Below the pieces are notes generated by a model. The model had not been told where the DNA came from. It worked only from the letters and a program-made list of their open reading frames with translations, and searched no databases. Both the position numbers and the translations under genes were made by a program. Below are positions 32,861 through 43,519 of a stretch of 64,000 nt of DNA, in pieces. Positions within the stretch are counted from its first letter, which is position 1, and every line of letters starts with the position of its first letter. This DNA is from Sorex araneus (Eukaryota > Chordata > Mammalia > Eulipotyphla > Soricidae), in NCBI RefSeq assembly GCF_027595985.1, contig NC_073307.1, forward strand, positions 48,400,509 through 48,464,508, read 5' to 3'.

Positions 32861-34925
32861 TGAATAAATAAAACATCCAGATTCTGGCTACTGTGAACAG
32901 TGCTGCAATGAACATACAGGAACAGATGTCATTTATATTTTATTTGTTTTTGCTTTTTGGGTCACACCCAGCAATGCTCAGGGGTTACTCCTGGCTCTGC
33001 ACTCAGGAATTACTCCTAGTAGTGCTGGGGCGGCCATATGGGATGCCGGGGATCGAACCTGGGTCAGCCGTGTGTAAGGCAAACACCCTAGCCGCTGTAC
33101 TATCGCTCCGGCCCCACACAGACGTCATTTCTAATGTGATTTTTTGCACTCCCCCAGATATATTTCCAGAAGTGGTATTGTTATATGGAAGCTCAATTTC
33201 TAGGTTTTTAAGGATGCCCATATTGTTTTCCAAAAAGCTGGATCAGTCTACATTCCCATTAACAGTGAAAGAACGCTCCTTTCTCCCCACATCCACACCA
33301 ACACTGGTTGCTTTTGTTCTTTAGAATGTGTGCCAATATTTGTGGTGTGCGGTGATATCTCTTTGCTGTTTTGATTTGCGTCTCCCTGATGATTAGGGAT
33401 GTAGAACATATTTTCACATGGCTTTTGGCCACTTGTATTTATTTATTTATTTATTTTTTGAGGAAACTTCTTTCATTTCTTCTCTCTATTTTTTGATGGG
33501 GGTGGAGATTTTTTTCTTGTACAATTCTACTGTGTCTTGTATATCCTGGATATTAACCCCTTGTCAGATGGGTATTGGGTAAATATTTTTTCCCATTCAG
33601 TGGGCTCTCTTTGTATTTGTCACTGTTTCTTTTGAGGTGCAGAAGCTACTTAATTTAATGCAGTCTCATATTTTAATGTTTGTTTTCATTTTCTTGACTT
33701 GGTCAGTGGTGTTTCATCCTTAAAGAAATTTTTTTGTTTTATTTTTAGCTTCAATGTCATAGAGGATTCAGCCTACATTTTCCTCCATGTACCTTATGGA
33801 TTAAGGTTCGATATTAAAGTCTTTAATCTGATGTTTGTGCCTGGCATTAGACTGAAGTCAGAGTTTATTTTTTTTTTTGCAGATAACCGGCCAGTTTTCC
33901 CAGCACCACTTGTTGAAGAGGCTTTCCTTGTTCCACTTCACATTTCTTGATCCTTCATTAGAGATTAAGTGATCATATATCTGAGAGTCTGTGATAGAAT
34001 ATTCAACTCTGTTCTGTTGGTCTGCTGGTCTGTTTCTAGTTCAATATGATGCTGTTTTAATTACTACTGTTTTGTAGTACAGTTTGAAGTTGGGAAAGGT
34101 GATGTCACCCATCTTTTTCTTCCCGAGGATTGCTTCAGCTGTTTGGGTTGGTCTATTTGTCCATATGGATTTCAGGAGTGTTTTGTCTATTTCTTTGAAG
34201 AATGTCCTGGATATCCTTACAGGGACTGCATTAAATTGTATTGCTCTTTGGGGAGTATTGCCATTTTGATAATGTTAATTCTCCTGATCCATGAGCAGGG
34301 AATGTGATCCATTTCCTCATGTCCTCTTTTATTTCCTGAAATAATATTTTGTAGTTTTCTTTGTATAGGTCCTTCACCTCTTTAGTTAATCTGATTCTGA
34401 GGTACTTGGTTTTCTGAGGCACTATTGTGAATGGGAATGGTTTTTTAAAAATATTTATTCTGTTTCATTATTTGTATACAGGGAAGTCATGAACTTTTGG
34501 GTTTTGATTTTATAGCCTGCTACTTTACTATACAAACCCATTGTTTCTATGAGCTTTTATGTAGAGTCTTTAGGATTTTCTAAGTATAGGATCATGTCAT
34601 CTGCAAATAGTGATAGCTTGACCTCTTCCTTTCCTATCTGGATGCCCTTGATAGATTTTTCTTGTCTAACTCCTCTGGCCAGAATTCCCAGTACTATATT
34701 GAATAGGAGTGGGGAGAGCGGACAATCTTGTTTTATCCCCAATCTTAGAGGGAAGGCTTTTAGCTTCATCCCATTGAGAATAATACTTGCTGTGGGCTTG
34801 TGGTAGATGGCTTTGACAATACCAAGGAAAGCTCCTTCAATTCCCAGTTTGTTGACAGTCTTTATTGTGAATAAGTTCTGGATCTGTCAAATGATTTCTC
34901 AGAATCTAATGATATGATTATATGG
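32861..34925 (-). mobile_element. L1 ORF2, C-terminal two thirds, decayed
   Basis: Antisense L1 over 2 kb. Reverse-strand fragments include [20 protein letters not shown] near 34420, and [20 protein letters not shown] with the RT active-site [10 protein letters not shown] near 34590. Frameshifts throughout. The same ORF2 family as the copy at 23520. Confidence 0.88.
32937..33117 (-). mobile_element. SINE type B with target-site duplication
   Basis: Inserted into the L1; ACAGATGTCATTT (32923-32935) and ACAGACGTCATTT (33118-33130) flank it. Low divergence (GACGCCCTAGCCGCTGTACT-like head). Confidence 0.9.
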
Positions 34926-35319
34926 TTTTAATCTTTTCTTTTATGTATATGTTGTATTATTTTAGTTGACTTGTGTTAAACCTTTTTAATAATTTTTAAT
35001 TATATTTGTTTATGCTGCTATATTTTGATAATATGGTTTCAGTTTTTCAGGTAGTTATCCTATTTCCCCAAATTTTTTTTTAAAGTAACTTTTCTTTCTC
35101 TACCCTATATATATTATATACTCACATATACATGTGTATTTATTTCTAACCTCTTCACCCTATTCCATTTGTTACTGAACTTTTTACTGTTCTAATACCT
35201 CATTGTTTAAATCAATAATTCTATTTAATTGTACCTGAAGTTGGAGGCATTAGATACCTCTAATTTTTCAGACATTTTGTGGATATTCTACTTTTGTGGT
35301 TCCATAAAAATTTTTCATT

Positions 35320-35485
35320 GTTGGGGCAAGAGAGACAGTACAACAGGTAAGGCATTTTCCCTGCACGTGGACCTGGGTTTGATCCCTGGTATCCTGTATG
35401 CTCTCCCAAACCCAGGATTACTCCCATGAATCAGGAATAAACTCTACTCACAGCCAAATGTGCCCCTCATCAAAGCAAAACAAAA
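35320..35485 (+). mobile_element. Old SINE, type B-like
   Basis: GGGGCAAGAGAGACAGTACA head, GACCTGGGTTTGATCCCTGG B box, A-rich end. Confidence 0.7.
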
Positions 35486-36569
35486 GATTTTTAATTCTTT
35501 ATTCTGTTTTTTGAAAAAATACTGTCGATATTTTAAATATCACATAATTTTTAATTATGTTAGATTAGAAGTCCATTTTAATATTTTTCCCATTCCATGA
35601 TTATTGTCTTCTATTTTATTCTTCTATTTACTTTAACAGTGTTTTATAATTTCCAATATGTAGATCTTTAACTTTGTTAGATTTACTCTCAGTTAGTTTG
35701 TCTTTTATTATAAATGAAATTGAGTATTGATTTTACTTTACTTAATTGTTGCATATGCAAATGCAACAAATTTATCTATTTTAATTCAATATTCTGCTGC
35801 TTTGAAAATTATTTAGAGTAGGTTTTATGGATTATATAAACATTTTTATGATTATATTTAGGTGATAGTCTTTTACTACTTATTTTCTAAATTGGATTAC
35901 TTTTATATTTTTTTCTTGCCCAATTTTATGGTTAAATTTCTAAATGTAAAGAAGTGAGACCTTCAGGTGAAAAATTTTCAGTTTTACACTACGGGGTTAT
36001 GCATTTGTTAGATATTTGTTTTACATGGACATTCATATAGAACACATAATTAGTATGATTTTAAACTTTATATACATATTGATTATAACATATGATCTAT
36101 CTCTGGGAATATTCATATGGACTTGAAAGAATATAATGGGTTTCATCTATTTTGGATATTTTGAACTTCCACAGACATTTTGGTATGTGTCTCTATATAA
36201 GTCTTTATCTTTAATAACCATCTAATAGTACTGTTTTACTATTACTGATTTATTTTTTATCTGATTATCAGTCCATTGCTATGCGTGTTGTGTTGAGCAC
36301 CCCTAATTTATTGTGTTGCTATTAATATATCCCTTTTGTTCCATTAACTGATATACTGCATTCATGTATATTTCTTTTTAAATTTTGTTATTATTGATAT
36401 TCTACTTCTTTTTCTGTTGTGAGTCTAACTGTTGCTGACCTTTTCACTGCATTATTGTCTTGGAGCTCCTTACTCAGATTTAGTGTAACTATGGGGCTTA
36501 CTAATTGCCAATCCATCTTTTTCTTTCGGGTTGTTTATGTTTCTGTCGTTTATTTTTCCATTTCTTCCT

Positions 36570-36722
36570 TGTTTTTTTTTGGGCCACACCTGTTTGTGTT
36601 GAGGGATCACTCCCGTGCTCTACTCTATACTCAGGGATCACTTTTTTGTGATGTTCAGGGGATCAAATCTGGCATGGATGCACGCAGAGCAAGCATCTTA
36701 CTGTATCACCTCTATCTGGTCC
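36570..36722 (-). mobile_element. Old SINE type B
   Basis: Reverse copy, diverged, TTTTTTTTTGGGCCACACC to CTATCTGGTCC. Confidence 0.65.
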
Positions 36723-36852
36723 TTCTTTCTTTCTTTTAATGTGAATCGTATTCCCTGACGATCTGCTCAATCTCTCAATTTTATTTCCTAACTCTTATTC
36801 AGATTATTTATTTTTTTGTCTTACAATTTTATTTTATTTTTATATGTATCTT

Positions 36853-37095
36853 TTTATCGAATATGCCATGGGGAGCTTGCCAGGCTCTGCCGTATGGGCG
36901 GGATACTCTTGGTAGCTTGCTGGGCTTTCCAAGAGGGACGGAGGAATTGAACCTAGTTCGGCTGTGTGCGATGCAAATGCCCTACCCACTATGCTATCAC
37001 TCCAGTCCAAAACAGCAATAACAAGTCTCACAATGGAGACATTACTGGTGCCCGCTCAAGCGAAATTGATGAACAATTGGACGACAGTGCTACTC
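36853..37095. mobile_element. SINE type A with 5' inversion
   Basis: 36853-37008 is the - strand of head and body, ending at the left at the GGCATATTCGATA point. 37009-37095 is the + strand continuation (AAAACAGCAATAACAAGTCT to the tail GACGACAGTGCTACTC). Undoing the inversion restores one normal type A element, so this is a single 5'-inverted insertion. Confidence 0.88.
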
Positions 37096-37124
37096 TTTTT
37101 AAAATTGAATCCAAATGAGATACA

Positions 37125-37335
37125 CAATTACAAAAGTTGTTCATGATTGGGTTTCAGTCATACAGTGTTCCAACATCCATCCCTTTACCAGTGTACATTT
37201 CCCACCACCAATGTCCTCAGTTTCAACACTTGCTTCCCCCCACCTGCCTCTGTGGTAGGCATATTTCTTCTCCCCCATCACTTCCCTCTCTCTCCCTCCT
37301 CCTTCCCTCTCTCTATCTTCCTCTTACATGAGTAC
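37125..37335 (-). mobile_element. L1 3'UTR fragment
   Basis: TTTCAGTCATACAGTGTTCC then CATCCCTTTACCAGTG; truncated in the C-rich block. Confidence 0.7.
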
Positions 37336-37519
37336 TGCATCAATCTTAGCAGGTCTAAAATGTATTAGTTTTGCTAATAATGCCTGATCCTCAAGTAGCC
37401 ATAGAAACACTTTCCCTTTTAAGTTTAGTTGTTTATGCTACAACATTAATATTTATCTACTTTTTCAAAGTATTTAGAATTTTAGTTTCTTAATTTTGTT
37501 AAGTGGACTTTTTTGTTGC

Positions 37520-37853
37520 AAAAAACTGTAGTACTGCCATCCCGATGTTCCTTCATTTGCTTGAGCGGGTACCAGTAACATCTCCATTGTGAGACTTGTT
37601 ACTGTTTTTGGACTGGAGCGATAGCACAGTGGGTAGGGCATTTGCCTTGCACGTGGCTGACCCGGGTTCATTCCTCCATCCCTCTCGGAGAGCCTGGCAA
37701 GCTATCAAGAGTATCCCACCCACACAGCAGAGCCTCCTGGCAAGCTTCTCAGGCGTATTCAATATGCCAAGAAAGTCTCACAATGAAGACGTTACTGGTG
37801 CCTGCTCGAGCAAATTGATGAACAGTGGGACGGCAGTGCTGCAGTGCTTTTTT
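37520..37853. mobile_element. SINE type A preceded by an inverted 3' half
   Basis: 37520-37610 is the - strand of a type A 3' end (GTACTGCCATCCCGATGTTC to TTACTGTTTTTGG). 37611-37853 is a full + strand type A (TGGAGCGATAGCACAGTGGG ... GACGGCAGTGCTGCAGTGCT). The two tails form a large imperfect inverted repeat. No second head is present. Confidence 0.85.
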
Positions 37854-37859
37854 TCTTAA

Positions 37860-38194
37860 ATATTCTTTTACAATATAGATTTGCTAATGATGAACTTTAT
37901 TAGATTTTGTTTGTATGAAAAATAACTTCTCCATCACTTGTGAATGACAAATTTTCACAGTAAAGTATTCTTGTTTCATTTAATTTGTATTTTTTTGGCT
38001 GTAAGCATGACTTTCCATTCTCTTGTAGCCTGTAAAATTTCTTCTGAAAAGTGTGATGAAAGACTGTTAGAGGTGACTTTGTATGTTAGTTATCTTTAAA
38101 ATTTCCTCTTATAGCATTCAGTATATTTTTTCATCACTAATGACTTTTGATAAGTTATGTGTTTTGGTTTTTATCATTTTTGCTAAAGGTTGTT
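37860..38194. other. AT-rich stretch, no gene
   Basis: Nothing recognised; 37860-38190 might be old antisense L1. Confidence 0.4.
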
Positions 38195-38350
38195 GTTGAA
38201 ATGAAGATACAACACAAGGTTTATGGTACTTGCCTTGCATGTTGTTGACCTGGTTCAGTCCCTGGCACCACAGATCCCCAAGCGCCATTCAGGAGTGATT
38301 TCTGAGAACAGACATAGGAGTAAAACCTGAACACCATTGAGTATGCCCAA
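38195..38350 (+). mobile_element. Old SINE, type B-like
   Basis: ACTTGCCTTGCATGTTGTTG, CAGTCCCTGGCACCACAG, then CAGGAGTGATTTCTGAG. Confidence 0.6.
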
Positions 38351-39088
38351 ATCCTCACTACACTCAAAATGGTGTCATCTCTTTCTTGTACCTCTGTGGT
38401 TCCTTCTTGGGTTTGGTAAACACTTAGCTTTTATTTCTTTGATTGTATAAGTGATATTGACTAACAGATTCTACTCTGAAGATCTCATTTTCTTTGAGGA
38501 ATCCCACTAAATTTTTATGAGAGTTGCCTACACTTTTTAATGCTAAGGCAGCGGAGTAAGCTTGTTTTGTTTTCTACAATTGATGCTGTGGCTTTGTTGT
38601 TGGAAGTATCCCCTATTTATATGACTGTGGCTGGCAATTTAGGGAAATTCTTAGTCAGATTACAAAATTTAACTGACATCAATATTGATATTAAAAGAGT
38701 GTCTGCAATTCTGCAACCATTCCCAACCTCAATTTGCATCACCCAAACTTGACTTTGAGTTTGTTGCCTCTGAAATATGTTCAGATTTCACCCCAAATAA
38801 GGGTGGCAGAGGAGCCATCATTTTAAGTTGCTTCTAGACTAAAACACTGGGATTTGGCTTATTTTTTATCCCAGAGCTCAAATTCTGCAAATGATGCAGC
38901 CCTTCATTTCTGTAAAGGAGATTTTATAAGTATTACCTATACATCTCCATCCTTTCCAAGTATGTCTAATTTTCCAGCAGTAATGACAGAAGGTGTGCTC
39001 CATTATATTTACCAATCAATCCATCCCACTTCAATCCTGCACAGAGCTCAGCTGGATATACAGAACAGTTGTCTCAGACAAAACAAGC
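38351..39088. other. Unassigned stretch
   Basis: No gene. Short frames at 38540 and 38854 carry no recognisable domain. Confidence 0.4.
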
Positions 39089-39280
39089 TGTGGGGCCTGA
39101 GAGATAGCACAGCAGGTAAGGCACTTGCCTTGCACACAGCAGACCTGGGTTCCATCCCTGGTACCCTATTATGATCCCCTGAGTCTACCTGGAGTAATCC
39201 CTTGAACTTAAGCCCAGGGTAAGCCCTGAGTACAGTCAGGTGTAGCCCCCAAACAAACAAACAAACAAAAAAACAAACAA
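39089..39280 (+). mobile_element. SINE, older subtype
   Basis: Head TGGGGCCTGAGAGATAGCAC, CCATCCCTGGTACCCTATTA, GGTGTAGCCCCCAAACAAAC with a (CAAA)n tail. Differs consistently from the younger type B in the head (CTGAGAG) and the end (GTAGCCCCC), as do the copies at 15912 and 27350. Confidence 0.8.
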
Positions 39281-39487
39281 AACCAGGCTGAAAGTTTTCT
39301 GTTTTGATTAGGCTTTCTTTCTGCAATATATTATTAATTTTTACCTTCATTTATTAGGGATATTTGTTTTCTGGCATCTATTCTGCCATTTAACCAGGAG
39401 TGCTCTTGGTGGTAAATATGCAAATACTTTGCGTATAATTCCTATCAGAATAATAGTTTAGATAGCAAGTTAATTGGAATGAATATC

Positions 39488-39746
39488 AGAGAGCCCAGCA
39501 AACTACCGAGAGTGTCCCGCCCGCATGGGTAGAGCCTGGCAAGCTACTCGTGGCGTATTCGATATGCCAAAAACAGTAATGATAAGTCTCATTCCTCTGA
39601 CCCTGAAAGATCCTCCAATCATTAGGAAAGACGAGTAAGGAAAGGCTGCTAAAATCTCAGGGCTGGGAGGAATAGAGATGTTACTGGTGCCCACTCGAGT
39701 AAATCGACGAACAACAGGATGACAGTGATACAGTGATACAGTGATT
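39488..39746 (+). mobile_element. Headless RTE derivative
   Basis: RTE 5' block extended through CTCTGACCCTGAAAGATCCT and CGAGTAAGGAAAGGCTGCTA, then the RTE 3' tail ending in ACAGTGATACAGTGATACAG. No tRNA-like head. Confidence 0.8.
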
Positions 39747-39946
39747 CAAAGGTAAAGATATATGTCTCTATTCAATTTCTTATAATCTATAAGATTAAAT
39801 CTATATCCATCTTCCAGAAAAGTATAGAAACAATTTTCAATATGTAAATTTTTTAAAATTAGAAATTATGTTCTAACAGTACATAGCTTACTCTCTACCA
39901 ATGTTTATCATATTTAGAACAGTATTTCTTTCTCTCTTTTTTTTTG

Positions 39947-40120
39947 CAGTGGTCCTAGGCCACACCCTGTGATGCTCAGTGCTTACTCCCAGCTCTGTGC
40001 TGTTGGATCACACCTGGCAGTGCTCTGAAAATCATCATCCGAAGTTCTGGAGATTGAATTGGGGTCAGCCACATGCAAGGCAAGATTCTTAACTACTTTA
40101 TCTCTCCAGTTCTCTAGCAA
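39947..40120 (-). mobile_element. Old SINE type B
   Basis: Reverse copy, TAGGCCACACCCTGTGATGC to TATCTCTCCAGTTCTC. Confidence 0.7.
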
Positions 40121-40367
40121 TAAATCTTGAAATAGACACGAGGAGATTCAGTTTAGTTTTCTTTCAAACTTTGGCTCAATGATTCCTTTCTTGATAAATT
40201 AAAAATAAATATATTTCTATGAAATAATATGTCTGTTGCAGTAAATTTGTTTTACGTAAAAAACTTACTTGAGAAAGTGCAAGGGGATAGATAAAGGAAG
40301 ACATGCATTCATGAGAATATAGGCTTCTCAAGAAGAGAAAAAGCTTAAAAATAATATCTTAAATGGC

Positions 40368-40527
40368 GGGGCTGGAGTGATAGCACAGCATTTGCCTTGC
40401 ATGCCACCTACTTGGGTTCAATTCCCAGCATCCCATATGGTCCCCCAAACACCGCCAGGAGTAATTCCTGAGTGCAGAGCCAGGAGTAACCTATGTGCAT
40501 TGCCGGGTGGGACCCAAAAAGAAAAAA
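40368..40527 (+). mobile_element. SINE type B with target-site duplication
   Basis: Young copy flanked by ATCTTAAATGGC at 40356-40367 and 40528-40539. A 10-base deletion removed the AGCGGGTAGG part of the A-box side. Confidence 0.92.
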
Positions 40528-40589
40528 ATCTTAAATGGCATATATAATATAACCTATAGGTTCTATGTATTTAATTCATCTCAATATTA

Positions 40590-40830
40590 TAGCACTGTAG
40601 CACTGTCGTCCCATTGTTCATCAATTTGCTTGAGTGGGCACCAGTAACGTCTCCATTGTGAGACTTGTTGTTACTGTTTTTGGCATATCGAATATGCCAC
40701 GAGTAGCTTGCCAGGCTCTGCCGTGCAGGCAGGATACTTTCAGTAGCTTGCCAGGCTCTACAAGAGGGACAGAGGAATCAAACCTGTGTTGGCTGCATGC
40801 AAGGCAAACATCTTGCCCACTGGAGCAATA
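40590..40830 (-). mobile_element. SINE type A (RTE-tailed)
   Basis: Reverse copy, TAGCACTGTAGCACTGTCGT tail; the head ends early at CTTGCCCACTGGAGCAATA. Confidence 0.88.
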
Positions 40831-41279
40831 TTGTTATAAAATACAAAAATTTAAAATAGCAATTTTTACACTTAACTTCCACACTAAAAAAGTAATGTGA
40901 AATGAGGTACTGTCTTAGACTTATACAAAGTGTATTTTGAATATAAGCCTGATTCCTCTTGTATTAACTTATTGCATAGATGTCTTTTTTAAATTGAATC
41001 CAAATTTATACGAAATCTTAATGATCTTTAAAATGCTATTCTATTACAGAAATTTTGCTTTGATATAAACTAATTGAATATTGTATTTGTGAATCGTTTG
41101 ATTTCTTAGGTTGGATGCCATAAAATAAATGATTTGTAAAACACTATATATTCATACTTTGATATATCCAATATGAGTTAGATACATTAATAGACCAATA
41201 GAGTTTATATTATCATAAAATAAACCTATTTAAAAGAAATAAAATAATTTTGTTTTTTTCACTTCTTTTTTATATTTCC

Positions 41280-41297
41280 GTGTTACCAGTCAGCCAG
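41280..41297 (+). promoter_or_regulatory. Putative 3' splice site ahead of OR-2
   Basis: A T-rich tract (41251-41280) followed by ACCAG (41289) and GCCAG (41297), 12-20 bases before the ATG, similar in position to OR-1. Confidence 0.4.
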
Positions 41298-41309
41298 TAT
41301 TTTGAGAAA

Positions 41310-42233
41310 ATGACCAATTCCACTACCGTGACTGAATTTCTCCTTGAAGGCTTTGGTATTTCGTGGGAGCTAAGGTTGCTGAACTCCATGCTATTTCTGC
41401 TTATGTACTTGTTTACTCTTTTTGGAAATCTTCTTATTGTCACAGTCACAACATTTGACCAGAACCTTCACACACCTATGTACTTTTTTCTCAGAAATCT
41501 ATCAATGTTAGACATGTGCTACATTTCTGTCACTGTACCCAATGCCTGTGTGGCCTCTCTCACCAACAGTAGGACCATTTCAATAGTCGGCTGTGCAACT
41601 CAGGTATTCTTGGTCATCTACTTTGCGATTGTAGAGATGATGTTTCTCACTATTATGGCCCGTGACCGCTATGTAGCCATCTGCCAACCCCTCTATTACC
41701 CAGTCATCATGAATTACCAATTTTGTGTCAGGATGACCCTGGCTTCCCTGATCAGTGGCCTAATCTATTCAGGGGTGCACACAGGCAACACATTCCACTT
41801 ACCCTTCTGTCAGTCCAATGTGATCCATCAGTTTTTCTGTGATGTCCCCTCTCTGCTAAAACTCTCCTGTTCCGACACATCTAGTAATGAAATATTGATT
41901 CTTGTATCTGCCATTGTGGTTTGTGGTGGCTGCTTTATCTTCATTGCCATTTCATATATTTGCATATTTTCTACTGTGCTCAAGTTTCCCACTGGAGAGC
42001 GAACGAAAGCCTTTTCCACTTGTGTCCCTCACATCCTCGTGGTTTCTGTTTTTCTTACTTCAATAGCCTACGTGTGTCTAAAACCTTCAGTAGCCTCTGA
42101 AACAAATCAGAGCATCATTCCTTCTGTACTTTATACCATTGTCCCTCCACTGTTGAATCCCATTATCTATAGTCTTAGAAATAAACAGGTAAAGGGAGCA
42201 GTAAGAAAGGTGATGTTTAGAAAGATTTACTGA
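41310..42233 (+). CDS. Olfactory receptor, family 14-like (OR-2)
   Basis: Intact 307-residue seven-transmembrane OR in one exon; odorant receptor of olfactory cilia coupled to Golf. The start is the ATG giving MTNSTTVTEFLL; the frame is open upstream, but that part lacks another ATG and includes the splice-site region. N-glycosylation site NST at 3-5. Motifs: GN 39-40, LHTPMYFFL 53-61, MARDRYVAIC 116-125, KAFSTCVPH 233-241, NPIIYSLRN 283-291. Extracellular cysteines C95, C167, C177 and C187 all present. Very similar to OR-1 in ISVTVPNAC, CQSNV(I/V)HQFFCDVPSLL and the C-terminal region, so the two are probably tandem duplicates now 33 kb apart. Confidence 0.95.
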   Translation: MTNSTTVTEFLLEGFGISWELRLLNSMLFLLMYLFTLFGNLLIVTVTTFDQNLHTPMYFFLRNLSMLDMCYISVTVPNACVASLTNSRTISIVGCATQVFLVIYFAIVEMMFLTIMARDRYVAICQPLYYPVIMNYQFCVRMTLASLISGLIYSGVHTGNTFHLPFCQSNVIHQFFCDVPSLLKLSCSDTSSNEILILVSAIVVCGGCFIFIAISYICIFSTVLKFPTGERTKAFSTCVPHILVVSVFLTSIAYVCLKPSVASETNQSIIPSVLYTIVPPLLNPIIYSLRNKQVKGAVRKVMFRKIY

Positions 42234-42592
42234 AGAAAATTATGAAGATTTATTTAGTTTTATTCTAATTTCATTTGGTAAAATTTAATCTTATTTAAAT
42301 ATTTTATCTAGCAGTTATAAACATTGCACTACTTTCATAGTATCACATTATTAAGACCTGAATAAGCAATGATTTAAGATAAATTTTTGTTTATCCTCTG
42401 TAAAATGTTTATAGAAATTATTGATTAATTCTGTATTTTAATAAGTGTGCTATGTTTGATAGAATAGCATTATTTGAAAAACTGCAGTATATTACTCAAT
42501 ATATGTGCTGAGTATGCTCTCTACAGATCTGATTTACTAAATATTTAAAAGCATCAATATGTTGAATACATCAAAGAAAAATTATGAAGTCA

Positions 42593-42598
42593 AATAAA
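42593..42598 (+). promoter_or_regulatory. Candidate poly(A) signal of OR-2
   Basis: AATAAA 360 bases after the stop codon; one of several AT-rich possibilities. Confidence 0.3.
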
Positions 42599-42651
42599 GT
42601 GATAACTTATGGGTCTGATTATCTAACATTTACTAGTTAAAATGTGAGATA

Positions 42652-42831
42652 AGGGCTATAACGATAGTACAGAGGGTAGGGCATTTGTCTTGCAAGCAGC
42701 TGACTTGGGTTTGATCCCCGGCATCCCATATCGTCCCCTGAGCACCATCAGGTGCAATTCCTGAGTGTAGAGCCAGGAGAATTGTGTAGAGCCCTGAGCA
42801 TTGCCGGGTATGAACCAAAAGCCAAAAAAAG
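42652..42831 (+). mobile_element. SINE type B
   Basis: Near full-length, GGGCTATAACGATAGTACAG head, CCGGCATCCCATATCGTCCC, TGCCGGGTATGAACC tail; one internal partial duplication of GTGTAGAGCC. Confidence 0.88.
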
Positions 42832-43519
42832 AGTGAGATAAATATATAAATCACATGTTACCTAAAATCAATTTTATCATTTGAAATTAAGCAACAATGC
42901 TTTTACTTGTAATATTATATGAGATAGAGATGCAATGAATTTAATAATTTTTTATTTTTTGTAAATAATCAAGGTATGTGGGAGGAATTATGACAGGCAT
43001 TTATACATTTGTTGTACTTTACCTTTTCTTTAATTTATTTAATTATTGCTATTTTTCTTTATCATAATATCTTGAATGCATCATCAAAAAAATTAGAATC
43101 ATCCTATATGACAAAATTGAAAAGTTATGGTGATGGGAGTGATCTACAAATCATTAGCAATTCCTCGGAATCAACGTCCAGACAAAAGACAGTTATAGCT
43201 CAATTAGAAAAGGGTAATGGAAAAATCTGCAATAACTATTATATTGGTCATAGGCCACAGAAATCAGTTGTGAAAAGACAAAATCTCAGTTCAAGTAAAG
43301 TTGACATAGAGGAATAACAACATTTTTACTTGACTTTGTGACCCATTTGAAACTTTGGTGCACACACACGCACACAAACCCTAGTTCAATGTTGATATAA
43401 ATATAAAATGGTACATAGGACAAAGCAAGACAACCTCTCAATGAATTAAAATAGAATCACCATTTTACCTAACTACTTCACTTATATTTGCACTGTCATG
43501 TTTATAACAGCACTGTTCA
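42832..43519. other. Stretch without a supported gene
   Basis: A 102-codon frame at 43009-43317 shows no domain I know and is probably chance. 43358-43380 has a short CACA repeat. Confidence 0.4.

Larger units (their letters stand above)
35030..36852 (-). mobile_element. Very old L1, antisense RT region
   Basis: Highly AT-rich sequence with the layout of antisense L1 RT (TATTTCCATTTCCATTTTATTC-like runs, TTCCAATATGTAGATCTTTA). Too decayed for protein fragments. Confidence 0.45.

Noticed and set aside
43009-43317. 102-codon open frame
   Set aside because: No domain, AT-rich start, and nothing similar that I know; most likely chance.
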